A stretch of DNA of 64,000 nt from Rhodocyclaceae bacterium. Lineage in GTDB: Bacteria > Pseudomonadota > Gammaproteobacteria > Burkholderiales > Rhodocyclaceae. Positions 43,954 to 53,687 of this stretch are shown here, one piece after another. The stretch is taken from NCBI GenBank assembly GCA_023230455.1, contig JALNXH010000001.1, forward strand, positions 243,719 to 307,718, written 5' to 3'. The position numbers and the translations under genes were made by a program. The number at the start of each line of letters is the position of its first letter. Positions within the stretch are counted from its first letter, which is position 1. A model generated the notes under the pieces. The model saw nothing but the letters and a program-made list of their open reading frames with translations. It did no database searches and had not been told where the DNA came from.

Positions 43954-44451
43954 ATGAGCGCCATGAACTACTGCCCACAATGCGGTGCCCCGCTGCGCGA
44001 ACGACTCGTCGATCAAGTGCCACGTAAGGCCTGTGTCGTCGAAGACTGTGCATTCGTACACTGGGACAACCCGACTCCGGTAGTGATGGCGCTGGTGCAG
44101 ATCGGCGAGCGCTTCGTGCTGGCGCGCAATGCGGCGTGGCCACAGGGAATGTTCTCGGTCATCGCCGGGTTTCTCGAACGCGGCGAAACGCCGGACCAGG
44201 CCGTGCTGCGCGAGGTTGCCGAGGAACTCGGGCTACGCGGCGAGGACGCCGTGTTCATTAACCACTACTCGCTGTTCAGCCGCAACCAGTTGCTGCTCGC
44301 CTACTGGGTACGCGCCTCCGGCACGCTGACGATCAACGAGGAACTGGCCGAAGCCCTGCTCCTCGACCGCGGGGAACTGGAAAACTACGATTTCGGCCCG
44401 CTCGACATCCCGGCCGACATCGTGCGCCGCTGCCTCGCCAGGCAGGCATAA
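43954..44451 (+). CDS. NUDIX hydrolase with N-terminal zinc ribbon (NudC-like)
   Basis: A protein of about 165 residues. An N-terminal zinc ribbon (CPQCG, then CVVEDC) precedes a full Nudix box, GFLERGETPDQAVLREVAEELGL (G-x5-E-x7-REVAEEL). It resembles the C-terminal part of NADH pyrophosphatase NudC but lacks its N-terminal domain and the SQPWPFPxS signature, so the substrate is an unspecified nucleoside diphosphate derivative. Start ATG 43954 (MSAMNYCPQ) or 43963. It begins 13 bases after the macrodomain gene; together they suggest ADP-ribose clean-up, an inference. Confidence 0.85.
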   Translation: MSAMNYCPQCGAPLRERLVDQVPRKACVVEDCAFVHWDNPTPVVMALVQIGERFVLARNAAWPQGMFSVIAGFLERGETPDQAVLREVAEELGLRGEDAVFINHYSLFSRNQLLLAYWVRASGTLTINEELAEALLLDRGELENYDFGPLDIPADIVRRCLARQA

Positions 44452-44529
44452 GCATATGCTGATCGATTCGTAGCCGCATTTCCCCTGCTGGCTATACTGC
44501 TTTCCTCATTCAAGCCACAGGGAGGCCAT

Positions 44530-45813
44530 ATGAAGCTCGAAACCATCGCAGTGCACGGCGGCTACAGTCCTGACCCGACCACCAAGGCGGTAGCGGTGCC
44601 AATCTACCAGACCACCTCCTACGCCTTCGACAACACCCAGCACGGGGCCGACCTGTTCGACCTCAAGGTGGCCGGCAACATCTACACCCGCATAATGAAC
44701 CCGACCCAGGACGTGCTGGAAAAGCGCGTCGCCGAGCTTGAAGGCGGCATCGCCGGGCTGGCGCTTGCCTCCGGCCAGGCGGCGATCACCTACGCCATCC
44801 AGACCATTGCCGAGGCCGGCGACAACATCGTTTCCGCGGCCACGCTCTACGGCGGCACCTACAACCTGTTCGCCCACACGCTGCCCCAATTCGGCATCCA
44901 GGTGCGCTTCGCCGACCACCGCGACCCAGCCTCGTTCGATGCGCTGATCGACGACAGGACCAAGGCCATCTACTGCGAAGCCATCGGCAACCCGCTGGGC
45001 AACATCACCGACTTCGAAAAGCTCGCTGCGATCGCCCACCTTCGCGGCATCCCGCTGATCGTGGACAACACCGTGCCCTCACCCTATCTGTGCCGCCCGA
45101 TCGAATACGGCGCCGACATCGTGGTTCATTCGCTGACAAAATACCTTGGCGGCCACGGCAACAGCATCGGCGGCATCATCGTCGACAGCGGCAAGTTTCC
45201 CTGGGCCGAACACAAAGCCAAATTCCGTCGTCTCAACGAACCCGACGTGTCCTACCATGGCGTGGTGTACACCGAAGCCCTCGGCCCCGCCGCCTTCATC
45301 GGCCGCGCCCGGGTGGTCCCGCTGCGCAACATGGGCGCGGCGATCAGCCCGTTCAACGCCTTCCTCATCCTGCAAGGCATCGAGACGCTGGCCCTGCGCA
45401 TGGACCGTATCACCGACAACACCCTCAAAATCGCCCAGCACCTCAAGGGCCACAAGAAAGTGAAGTGGGTGAACTACGCCGGTCTGCCCGAGCATCCCGA
45501 CCATATGCTGGCGCAGAAGTACATGGGTGGTCGCCCTTCCGGCATCCTCACCTTCGGCGTCGAAGGCGGCGCGGCTGGCGGCGCGGCTGGCGGCGCCCGC
45601 TTCCAGGATGCGCTGAAGCTATTCACCCGGTTGGTGAATATCGGCGACGCAAAATCGCTGGCCTGTCATCCCGCCTCCACCACCCACCGCCAGCTCTCGG
45701 CGGAGGAAATGGTCAAGGCCGGCGTCACCGAGGATACGGTGCGACTTTCCATCGGCATCGAGCACATCGACGATCTCAAGGCCGACCTGGAGCAAGCGCT
45801 GGCCGCCGTGTAA
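44530..45813 (+). CDS. metY: O-acetylhomoserine sulfhydrylase (aminocarboxypropyltransferase)
   Basis: A 427-residue PLP enzyme making homocysteine from O-acetylhomoserine and sulfide. The signature DIVVHSLTKYLGGHGNSIGGIIVD carries the PLP-binding Lys (about residue 205), and YTRIMNPTQDVLEKRVAELEGG is characteristic. Near residue 345 the sequence GGAAGGAAGGAR replaces the usual shorter GGREAG-type stretch; it is encoded by a 12-bp tandem repeat at 45565-45597. GGGAGG precedes the ATG. Confidence 0.92.
   Translation: MKLETIAVHGGYSPDPTTKAVAVPIYQTTSYAFDNTQHGADLFDLKVAGNIYTRIMNPTQDVLEKRVAELEGGIAGLALASGQAAITYAIQTIAEAGDNIVSAATLYGGTYNLFAHTLPQFGIQVRFADHRDPASFDALIDDRTKAIYCEAIGNPLGNITDFEKLAAIAHLRGIPLIVDNTVPSPYLCRPIEYGADIVVHSLTKYLGGHGNSIGGIIVDSGKFPWAEHKAKFRRLNEPDVSYHGVVYTEALGPAAFIGRARVVPLRNMGAAISPFNAFLILQGIETLALRMDRITDNTLKIAQHLKGHKKVKWVNYAGLPEHPDHMLAQKYMGGRPSGILTFGVEGGAAGGAAGGARFQDALKLFTRLVNIGDAKSLACHPASTTHRQLSAEEMVKAGVTEDTVRLSIGIEHIDDLKADLEQALAAV
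45565..45597 (+). repeat. 12-bp tandem repeat inside metY
   Basis: GGCGGCGCGGCT occurs twice in full and again for nine bases. It adds Gly-Gly-Ala-Ala units in frame and could change length by slippage without breaking the frame. Confidence 0.8.
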
Positions 45814-45824
45814 GCCTCGCTCGA

Positions 45825-45853
45825 ACCGGGCGGACTGCAAAGATCCGCCCGGT
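45825..45853 (+). terminator. Hairpin after metY
   Basis: ACCGGGCGGA and TCCGCCCGGT pair over a 9-base loop, 12 bases after the metY stop. No T-run follows, so termination is probable but not certain. Confidence 0.55.
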
Positions 45854-46000
45854 CTTGCCACGTCCCGCCTGCACACCCAACTCCGCCTCGGCCATTGCCG
45901 AAAACGCCGCCTTAATCTTTTCTTAAGCCTCCGCGATCAGGATCACGCTTCGATCCACAGACGGCGCCTAAACTGCCGCAGCCACCGGATACAAGAATCG

Positions 46001-47263
<1,263 letters not shown>

Positions 47264-47290
47264 CCGGCACGGGCGGCCGGGCTGCGCGGA

Positions 47291-47318
47291 GCAAAACGGC
47301 GGCCGCTACCGGCCGCCG
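47291..47318 (-). terminator. Terminator hairpin containing the DUF4197 stop codon
   Basis: CGGCGGCCG (47297-47305) and CGGCCGCCG (47310-47318) pair over CTAC, with TTTT following on the minus strand. The TAG stop of the DUF4197 gene (47306-47308) lies in the loop. Confidence 0.65.
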
Positions 47319-47989
47319 AGGCTGCCGAATACCTTTTGCAGCAAGGCGCTGCCGGTCCCGACCGGATCCTTGCGAATCTGCTTTTCCTGTTCCGCAATCA
47401 TCGCGTAGAGCCCGTCCAGCGTCTTCGCCGTGACGTACTGATCGAGGTGTGCATCCTTGTCGTCAAGCAATTTGTACCTCACCGCCTTGCCGGCAAACGC
47501 GTCGTAATTTTCCGCGACCTTCACCTTCTTCGTCGCCCGCTGCACCACGGGCAAGAACTTCGCCGCCAGCGGCTCCGCAGTCTCGCTGCGGAAATACCGG
47601 GTCGCCGCATCGTCACCGCCAGAGAGGATCGCCTTCGCATCGTCCACGCTCATCTCCTTCACCGCCTTGACCAGCAGCGGCTTGGCTTCCACCACGGCGG
47701 CTTCGGCAGCCCGGTTCATGGCTTCCGTCAGTCGATCGGCGTATTTCTCGGCGCCAAACTTGCGCATCACGCTTTCGGCCTTCTGCAACGACGGCGGCAG
47801 CGGAATGCGGACCCTATCGTTGCCTAGGAAGCCATCGGCACGGCCAAGCTGGCCGACCGCCTGTTCCGCGCCGCGGGTCAACGCCTCCTTCAGGCCGCCG
47901 ACGGCGTCTTTGCGGCTCAGGTCGGCGAAATCGAGTGCAACAGCCGGGAGGGTACATAGGCCGACGAACAGGGCGAGAAAGAAACGCAT
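47306..47989 (-). CDS. DUF4197 family exported protein
   Basis: A 227-residue protein with signal peptide MRFFLALFVGLCTLPAVA and a helical body. The DUF4197 pattern is seen in VGGLKEALTRGAEQAV, GFLGNDRVRIPLPPSLQKAE and the C-terminal LDGLYAMIAEQEKQIRKDP. The function of the family is unknown; location is periplasmic or outer-membrane-associated. The ATG at 47989 is chosen for the signal peptide. Divergent from the ABC solute-binding gene across 100 bases. Confidence 0.88.
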   Translation of the reverse strand: MRFFLALFVGLCTLPAVALDFADLSRKDAVGGLKEALTRGAEQAVGQLGRADGFLGNDRVRIPLPPSLQKAESVMRKFGAEKYADRLTEAMNRAAEAAVVEAKPLLVKAVKEMSVDDAKAILSGGDDAATRYFRSETAEPLAAKFLPVVQRATKKVKVAENYDAFAGKAVRYKLLDDKDAHLDQYVTAKTLDGLYAMIAEQEKQIRKDPVGTGSALLQKVFGSLGGR

Positions 47990-48089
47990 GACAGCTTCCT
48001 TGATGGTTGATCGATGCAGCATAGCCTGCCCACCCCGACTGTGCCATGCACATCGTCGAACCGGGCCGATTTACCGCTATCATCGCCCG

Positions 48090-49667
48090 ATGAAATTCCG
48101 CCACACACTGCTTGTCCTGCTGCTCGGCGCTACCGGCGGACTGCTGTCCGCGCGCGCCGCCGACCTGTCGATCGGACTCGCCGCCGATGTTTCCTCGCTC
48201 GACCCCCATTACCTGAACGTGGCCTCGAATGTGGCGGTCGCCAGCCACCTCTTCGACACCCTGGTGCAGATCGATGCCGACGGCAAACTCACGCCGGGTC
48301 TCGCCGAATCCTGGAAAGCCGTCAGCCCGACGATCTGGGAGTTCCGCCTGCGCAAGGGGGTCCGTTTTCACGACGGCAGCGAACTGACGGCCGAGGACGT
48401 GGCGTTCTCGCTCGACCGGCCGGCGACCATTCTCAACAGCCCCGGTCCATTCACGCCGTTCACCAAACTGATCGTCGAAAAGCGGGTGGTCGACGCCCAC
48501 ACCCTGCGCCTCACCACCGCGCAACCTTACGGCCCGTTGCCGCTCGACATGGCGTCCATCTTCGTCGTCTCGAAAAAAGCCGCCGCCGGCGCCACCACCG
48601 AAGATTTCAATTCCGGCAAGGCGCTGATCGGCTGCGGCCCTTACAAATTCGTCCGCTTCCGCCGCGGCGAAAGCATCGAACTGACGCGCAACGAGACTTA
48701 CTGGGGGCCGAAGCCGGCCTGGGAGAAGGTTGACCTGCGCATCATCAGCGCCGATGCGCCGAGGCTGGCAGCTTTGCTCGCCGGGCAAGTGGATGCAATC
48801 GAAAACATGCCGCCGGGCGACATCCTGCGCTTGAAGGGCGACACCCGCTTTCGCATCGAACAGCGGGTGTCCTGGCGCACGCTGTTCCTGCAATTGGACC
48901 AGGCCCGCGAGCGTTCGCCTTACGTCACCGATACCGCCGGCCGACCGTTGGACAAAAACCCGCTGCGCGACCCGCGCGTGCGCCTAGCGTTGTCAAAGTC
49001 CATCGACCGCAAGGCGCTGGTGAACAGCACACTGGAAGGTCTCGGCATCCCCGCGGCGAGCGTTGTCGCACCCGGCATCTTGGGCCACGGTGAGACCCTA
49101 AAAGCCGAGGTCTACGATCCCGAGGGCGCAAAAAAACTGTTGCGGGAAGCTGGCTATCCAGAGGGCTTCGGCCTCACCCTGCACGGACCCAACAACCGCT
49201 ACATCAACGACGACCAGGTGTTGCAAACCGTCGCCCAGTTCTTCAGCCGCATCGGCGTCAAGACCAAAGTCGAGGCAATGCCCTTGGCCGTGTATTTCGG
49301 CCGCTTACGCAACGCCTCGTTCAGCATCGGACTGCTCGGCTGGGGATCGCTGGCCGGCGACTTCGCGTTGCGCAATCTCGCCGGCACAGCCGATCCGGCC
49401 AGCGGCTGGGGCACCTGGAACTGGGGCGGCTACAACAATCCGCAGGTGGACGCGCTGCTGCATTCCTCGCTCGCCAGCGTCGACGAGAAGAAGCGTCGGC
49501 AGCTCGCCGAGGACGCCATCGCGCTCGCACTCAAGGATCAGGCGCTGATTCCGCTGCACCACCAGATCGCGACCTGGGCGATGAAAAGGAAACTGCGCTA
49601 CCTGCCGCGGGTGGACGAATACACCTTTGCCCACCAGTTCGGCAACGCGGCATCGGGAGCGCGATGA
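48090..49667 (+). CDS. Family 5 ABC solute-binding protein (dipeptide/oligopeptide type)
   Basis: A 525-residue periplasmic binding protein with a 23-residue signal peptide ending LSARA. SBP_bac_5 features: SLDPHYLNVASNVAVASHLFDTL, GLAESWKAVSPTIWEFRLRKGVRFHDG (about 70-96) and the C-terminal NNPQVDALLHSSLASVD. It binds a peptide, nickel chelate or opine-like ligand; the sequence does not fix which. The stop overlaps the permease start as ATGA. The ATG at 48090 is preferred because the open frame upstream runs antisense to the DUF4197 gene. Confidence 0.9.
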   Translation: MKFRHTLLVLLLGATGGLLSARAADLSIGLAADVSSLDPHYLNVASNVAVASHLFDTLVQIDADGKLTPGLAESWKAVSPTIWEFRLRKGVRFHDGSELTAEDVAFSLDRPATILNSPGPFTPFTKLIVEKRVVDAHTLRLTTAQPYGPLPLDMASIFVVSKKAAAGATTEDFNSGKALIGCGPYKFVRFRRGESIELTRNETYWGPKPAWEKVDLRIISADAPRLAALLAGQVDAIENMPPGDILRLKGDTRFRIEQRVSWRTLFLQLDQARERSPYVTDTAGRPLDKNPLRDPRVRLALSKSIDRKALVNSTLEGLGIPAASVVAPGILGHGETLKAEVYDPEGAKKLLREAGYPEGFGLTLHGPNNRYINDDQVLQTVAQFFSRIGVKTKVEAMPLAVYFGRLRNASFSIGLLGWGSLAGDFALRNLAGTADPASGWGTWNWGGYNNPQVDALLHSSLASVDEKKRRQLAEDAIALALKDQALIPLHHQIATWAMKRKLRYLPRVDEYTFAHQFGNAASGAR

Positions 49668-50635
49668 ATTTCCTGCTGCGGCGGCTGGTGCACGGCGGCA
49701 TCGTCCTGCTCGCCATGTCGCTTCTGGTGTTCGCTGCGGTGTATGCCATCGGCAGCCCGGTGGATCTGCTGGTGGACCCCAACGCCGATGCGACGGACCG
49801 TGAGCGCGTGATCCGCGGGCTGGGCCTCGATCGCCCGTTGCCGCTGCAATACCTGCTGTTCCTCAAGGGTGCGCTCAGCGGCAATCTGGGCAATTCCTTC
49901 ATCTACGGCACGCCGGCCATTCCGCTGATCCTTTCGCGGCTGCCGGCAACGCTCGAACTGGCGCTGTCCGCCCTTGCCATCGCCGTGCTGGTCGGTCTAC
50001 CGTTGGGGCTCTACGCCGGAACCAAACGCAATAGCGCAAGCCGCCTGATCGAGGGTTTCGCCCTGCTCGGTTTTTCGCTGCCGACCTTCTGGATCGGGTT
50101 GATGCTGATCCTGGTTTTCGCCGTCGACCTGCAGTGGCTGCCACCCGGCGGTCGCGGCCCGACCTATGAAGTGTTCGGCATCGAACTCTCCTGCCTGAGC
50201 CGCGAAGGCTGGCGCCACCTGCTCCTGCCGGCAACCACCCTGGCGCTGTTCAACATCGCGCTGCTGATCCGTGTCACCCGCAGCGGTGTGGCCGACGCGC
50301 TCGGCCGCGACTACGTGCGCTTCGCCCGCAGCCGCGGTCTTGGCCCGGCGCACATCCTCGGCGTGCACGTGCTGCGCAACCTGATGATTCCGATCATCAC
50401 CCTGCTCGGCCTGGAGTTCGGCTCCACCGTCGCCTTCGCCGTGGTCACCGAATCGGTCTTCGGCTGGCCCGGCATGGGTAAGCTGCTGATCGATGCCGTC
50501 GGCACCCTCGACCGGCCCCTGATCGTGGCCTATCTGTTGCTGACGACGACCCTGTTCGTCGCCGTCAATCTACTCATCGACGTAAGCTACGGCTTGCTCG
50601 ACCCACGCCTGCGACGGGAGTCAGGCGACGCTTGA
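49664..50635 (+). CDS. ABC permease, DppB family
   Basis: A 323-residue inner-membrane permease starting MNFLLRRLVHGGIVLLAMSLLVF, with about six membrane helices and the EAA loop (ALGRDYVRFARSRGLGPAHILGVHV, about 223-247). It ends FVAVNLLIDVSYGLLDPRLR, the canonical DppB end. The partner permease (DppC type) normally follows directly. Here the next 11 kb carry unrelated signalling genes on the other strand, and the partner appears only at 61643. A TTG overlaps the stop as TTGA (50632-50635) and could be the original partner start. Confidence 0.92.
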   Translation: MNFLLRRLVHGGIVLLAMSLLVFAAVYAIGSPVDLLVDPNADATDRERVIRGLGLDRPLPLQYLLFLKGALSGNLGNSFIYGTPAIPLILSRLPATLELALSALAIAVLVGLPLGLYAGTKRNSASRLIEGFALLGFSLPTFWIGLMLILVFAVDLQWLPPGGRGPTYEVFGIELSCLSREGWRHLLLPATTLALFNIALLIRVTRSGVADALGRDYVRFARSRGLGPAHILGVHVLRNLMIPIITLLGLEFGSTVAFAVVTESVFGWPGMGKLLIDAVGTLDRPLIVAYLLLTTTLFVAVNLLIDVSYGLLDPRLRRESGDA

Positions 50636-50670
50636 TCCGGATGTGGGACCGCAAACCGCAACCCTGTGGG

Positions 50671-51231
50671 TCATGCAGGTTGCGGCACGCTCTCCCGACT
50701 CATAGTTTCCACTACGGCGATTTCATCCAGGGACAGCACGCGATTGACGTCAAGGATCACAACGAATTTGCCGTTGATTTTGCCCATTTCTTGAACGAAG
50801 TCGCTGCGAATCCGGGTGCCGAACTCCGGCGCAGGTTCGATGTCGGCCTGGGGAATACCCAACACTTCGTTGACCGCATCGACGACCACGCCCATTTCCT
50901 GGCAGCCCTTGGCCGATTCGATTTCGACAATGACGATGCACGTGCGCTTGCTGTTTCCCTTCACCGGGCGGCCGAAGCGCACCGCAAGATCCACCACCGG
51001 GACCACGGCACCCCGGAGGTTGATGACGCCGCGGATGCACGGCGGCGTCATCGGCACTTCGGTGAGGTAACCGTATTCGATGATTTCACGAATCGTCAAA
51101 ATATCGATGGCAAAAATCTCTTCGCCCAATTGGAACGTCAGGTACTGCCGTTGTTCGGTTTCGAGCGCCGACTCCCGGATCGCACCGTCGCGCGCCGCGT
51201 GTTGCACCATACGTGTTTCCGTCGTTTGCAT
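50671..51231 (-). CDS. cheW: Chemotaxis coupling protein CheW
   Basis: A 186-residue adaptor linking receptors to CheA. The CheW core is QYLTFQLGEEIFAIDILTIREI (about 29-50), then CIRGVINLRGAVVPVVDLAVRFG (about 66-88), with an N-terminal extension of about 25 residues. The 3' end lies in a hairpin (CCGCAACC/GGTTGCGG, 50656-50685) that may terminate the che transcript, which runs cheY-STAS-cheA-mcp-cheW. Confidence 0.93.
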   Translation of the reverse strand: MQTTETRMVQHAARDGAIRESALETEQRQYLTFQLGEEIFAIDILTIREIIEYGYLTEVPMTPPCIRGVINLRGAVVPVVDLAVRFGRPVKGNSKRTCIVIVEIESAKGCQEMGVVVDAVNEVLGIPQADIEPAPEFGTRIRSDFVQEMGKINGKFVVILDVNRVLSLDEIAVVETMSRESVPQPA

Positions 51232-51243
51232 GGTGGCCTCCGC

Positions 51244-53574
51244 CTAGAACGGCGCAAAATCGGCTTCGTTGACATGGGCGGCGCCGTTGCCTTTTTTCGC
51301 GCCCGGCGGAACGGAAAGCGGCATGGCCTGAGTCTTGGTGGCCACTTTGAGCTTTGCCGCCGCCGACGGACGGGCCGCAACCGAGCGTCCTTTGCTCTCG
51401 CCTTCGGCGACGCTAAAGAAGGCCATGAGCTCCTTGAGATTGCCTGCCTGCCGGCTCATCTCCTCCGCCGTGGCGGCCAGTTCTTCCGACGAAGCCGCAT
51501 TCTGCTGCGTCGTCTCGTTGAGTTGGCACATGGCCGTATTCACCTGCTCGACGCCGATGGTCTGCTCTTCCGACGCCGCGGTGATTTCCTGCACCAGGTC
51601 GGCAGTTTTCTTGGTGGCCGGAACAATTTCGTCCAGCAGCTTTCCTGCACGCTCCGCAAGTCCCACGCTGTTGCCGGCCAATTGACCGATCTCCTGCGCC
51701 GCAACCTGGCTGCGCTCGGCCAGTTTCCGCACTTCCGCAGCGACCACCGCGAAACCCTTGCCGTGCTCGCCGGCACGGGCCGCCTCGATGGCTGCGTTCA
51801 GTGCCAACAGGTTGGTCTGGTAGGCAATATCGTCGATGATGCCGATCTTCTTCGCAATCTGCTTCATCGCGCCGACCGTTTCGGTCACCGCCTGGCCGCC
51901 CTCGGTGGCCTTCTTCGACCCCTCGGCCGACATGGTGTCGGCGACCTTGGCGTTCTCCGTATTCTGCTTGATCGAGGCCGACATCTGCTCGACGGAGGCG
52001 CTGGTTTCTTCAACGCTCGCGGCCTGCTCGGTCGACGCTTGCGATAGTGCCTGAGCGGTCGAGGAAACCTGTTGTGTTGCAGAAGCCAGCGATTCGGCGG
52101 TTTCATTCACGTCGGTGATGGTCTGGGACAGTTTGGCGACGGTGTTGTTCGCGGCCGTCGCAATTCGATCGAAGACCTGCTTTACCGCTTCGGTATCGTT
52201 GTCCGCCGCTTCGGGAGCAAGGGTGAACGTAAGGTCGCCGCCCGCCAGCTTGTCCAGACCGGAAATCAGTTTCTCGGTTTCCAATTGCTGGTAATGAGAA
52301 ATTTTCTGCATGCTGCGGGCGGCATTCTTCACCGCCGTCTGATCGACCACAAACTCGAACGCACCAGTCACCTCTCCCGCCGCGTTATGCAAGGGCATGC
52401 CGGTATAGGCGATGTCGAGATTGAGCGATCCCGGATGGGCATCGGTCTCGCTGGCGGAAATCTTCCCGTCCTGAATAGCCCGGACGCATGCGCACTTGTC
52501 GGTCTTGCAGTCCGCGGTCCTGAAATGGTCGTAGCACTTGGTATTCACGACTTGCGCGGGGGTCTTGTTGCCGACCCTGGCACCGAATTCGTTCATGTAC
52601 TGGACGTTCAAATGCTTGTCGACCAGCATGACCGGCGTCGGCATCTGGTCGAAGAGCCCGACCAAACGGTTGAGCGTGGCATTCACGCCCTCGATGATCT
52701 TGCGGTAGTCGCCCGAGTGCTTGGACGCATCGGCGCGATCGGCAAGCCGCCCGTCCACCGCCGCCGCGGCCAGCGCGTCGGCGTCGGCAATCATCGCCCG
52801 CACCGCGAGTTGAACCGAGCCCACCGCGCGCACCACATCGCCGACCTCATCCTTGGCGTCGTTCTTGAGTTCAAAGTCGAAATCGCCTACGGTCATTTTC
52901 TTCGCCGCATCGACGACGGCGCCCATCGGCCGGGTGATGCTGCGGGTAACCCACCAGGCGATGCCCGCAGCGATCAGTAGCGACACAATCGCCAGGAGCA
53001 TTATCTGGTCTTGGGTCTGCGATGCAATTTCGCTGGCCTTCCGGCCGGATTGATCCATCGATGCGCCTTGATGGTCGATCAACTCCTGAATGGCGCCAAG
53101 ATAATCGCCCTGCGTCCTGTTCATCTGGTTGAGCAGCAGTTCCGTAGCTTCTGCCTTTTTCCCGGCCTTTATCAATTCGAAGGATTTTTCCAGGTCGGCG
53201 ACGTAAGCCTTGCGGGTATCGAGAACTTTTGCGAAGCCCTTTCTGCCGGCTTCCGAGCGCACGGTGTTCTCCAGCTTTTTGATGTTATCGCCGATGATCT
53301 CGCGCGCCTTGGCTATTCGGTCGAATTCTCTGGCGATCTCCTCCGGTTTGCTCACCAGCAGGGCATTGCGCAAAGCGCGGGCGACGATGTTGACGTTGTT
53401 GATGATGGAATTCGCCCAGACAGTCTTGGGAAATTTGTCTTCTATCAATATGTCTATATCGCGATCGATTTGGCCGGTGCGCGTAACGGATATCACCGAT
53501 ATTGCGACGAGGAAGACGAGCACCGATGCAAAACCGAGGCCGAGCCGCATACCGATCTTCAGATTCTTGAACAT
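51244..53574 (-). CDS. Methyl-accepting chemotaxis receptor with PAS domain and Cys motif
   Basis: A 776-residue receptor. Membrane helices (12-31 and 191-210) frame a periplasmic four-helix-bundle sensor. A HAMP domain (about 211-265) follows, then a cytosolic PAS-like domain (about 300-415) with four cysteines, Cys347, 356, 361 and 363 (KCYDHFRTADCKTDKCAC), and the signalling hairpin with DIAYQTNLLALNAAIEAARAGEHG (about 590). The Cys cluster suggests redox or metal sensing, an inference. The start MFKNLKIGMRLGLGF at 53574 is used. It lies between cheW and cheA. Confidence 0.92.
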   Translation of the reverse strand: MFKNLKIGMRLGLGFASVLVFLVAISVISVTRTGQIDRDIDILIEDKFPKTVWANSIINNVNIVARALRNALLVSKPEEIAREFDRIAKAREIIGDNIKKLENTVRSEAGRKGFAKVLDTRKAYVADLEKSFELIKAGKKAEATELLLNQMNRTQGDYLGAIQELIDHQGASMDQSGRKASEIASQTQDQIMLLAIVSLLIAAGIAWWVTRSITRPMGAVVDAAKKMTVGDFDFELKNDAKDEVGDVVRAVGSVQLAVRAMIADADALAAAAVDGRLADRADASKHSGDYRKIIEGVNATLNRLVGLFDQMPTPVMLVDKHLNVQYMNEFGARVGNKTPAQVVNTKCYDHFRTADCKTDKCACVRAIQDGKISASETDAHPGSLNLDIAYTGMPLHNAAGEVTGAFEFVVDQTAVKNAARSMQKISHYQQLETEKLISGLDKLAGGDLTFTLAPEAADNDTEAVKQVFDRIATAANNTVAKLSQTITDVNETAESLASATQQVSSTAQALSQASTEQAASVEETSASVEQMSASIKQNTENAKVADTMSAEGSKKATEGGQAVTETVGAMKQIAKKIGIIDDIAYQTNLLALNAAIEAARAGEHGKGFAVVAAEVRKLAERSQVAAQEIGQLAGNSVGLAERAGKLLDEIVPATKKTADLVQEITAASEEQTIGVEQVNTAMCQLNETTQQNAASSEELAATAEEMSRQAGNLKELMAFFSVAEGESKGRSVAARPSAAAKLKVATKTQAMPLSVPPGAKKGNGAAHVNEADFAPF

Positions 53575-53687
53575 GTGACTGCTCCTCAAAAAATTAAATC
53601 AAACAATTCAACGCACCCGCGCTTGGGAATATCGACGTTCCGCAAGCGCATCAGGATTGGCTGCCGAGTTTTAGAATCCACAGCAAC

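Noticed and set aside
50632..52047. 471-residue open frame on the plus strand after the DppB-type gene
   Set aside because: It is antisense to cheW and the receptor gene and has no domain. Only its TTG start is of interest, as a possible relic of the original dppC start.
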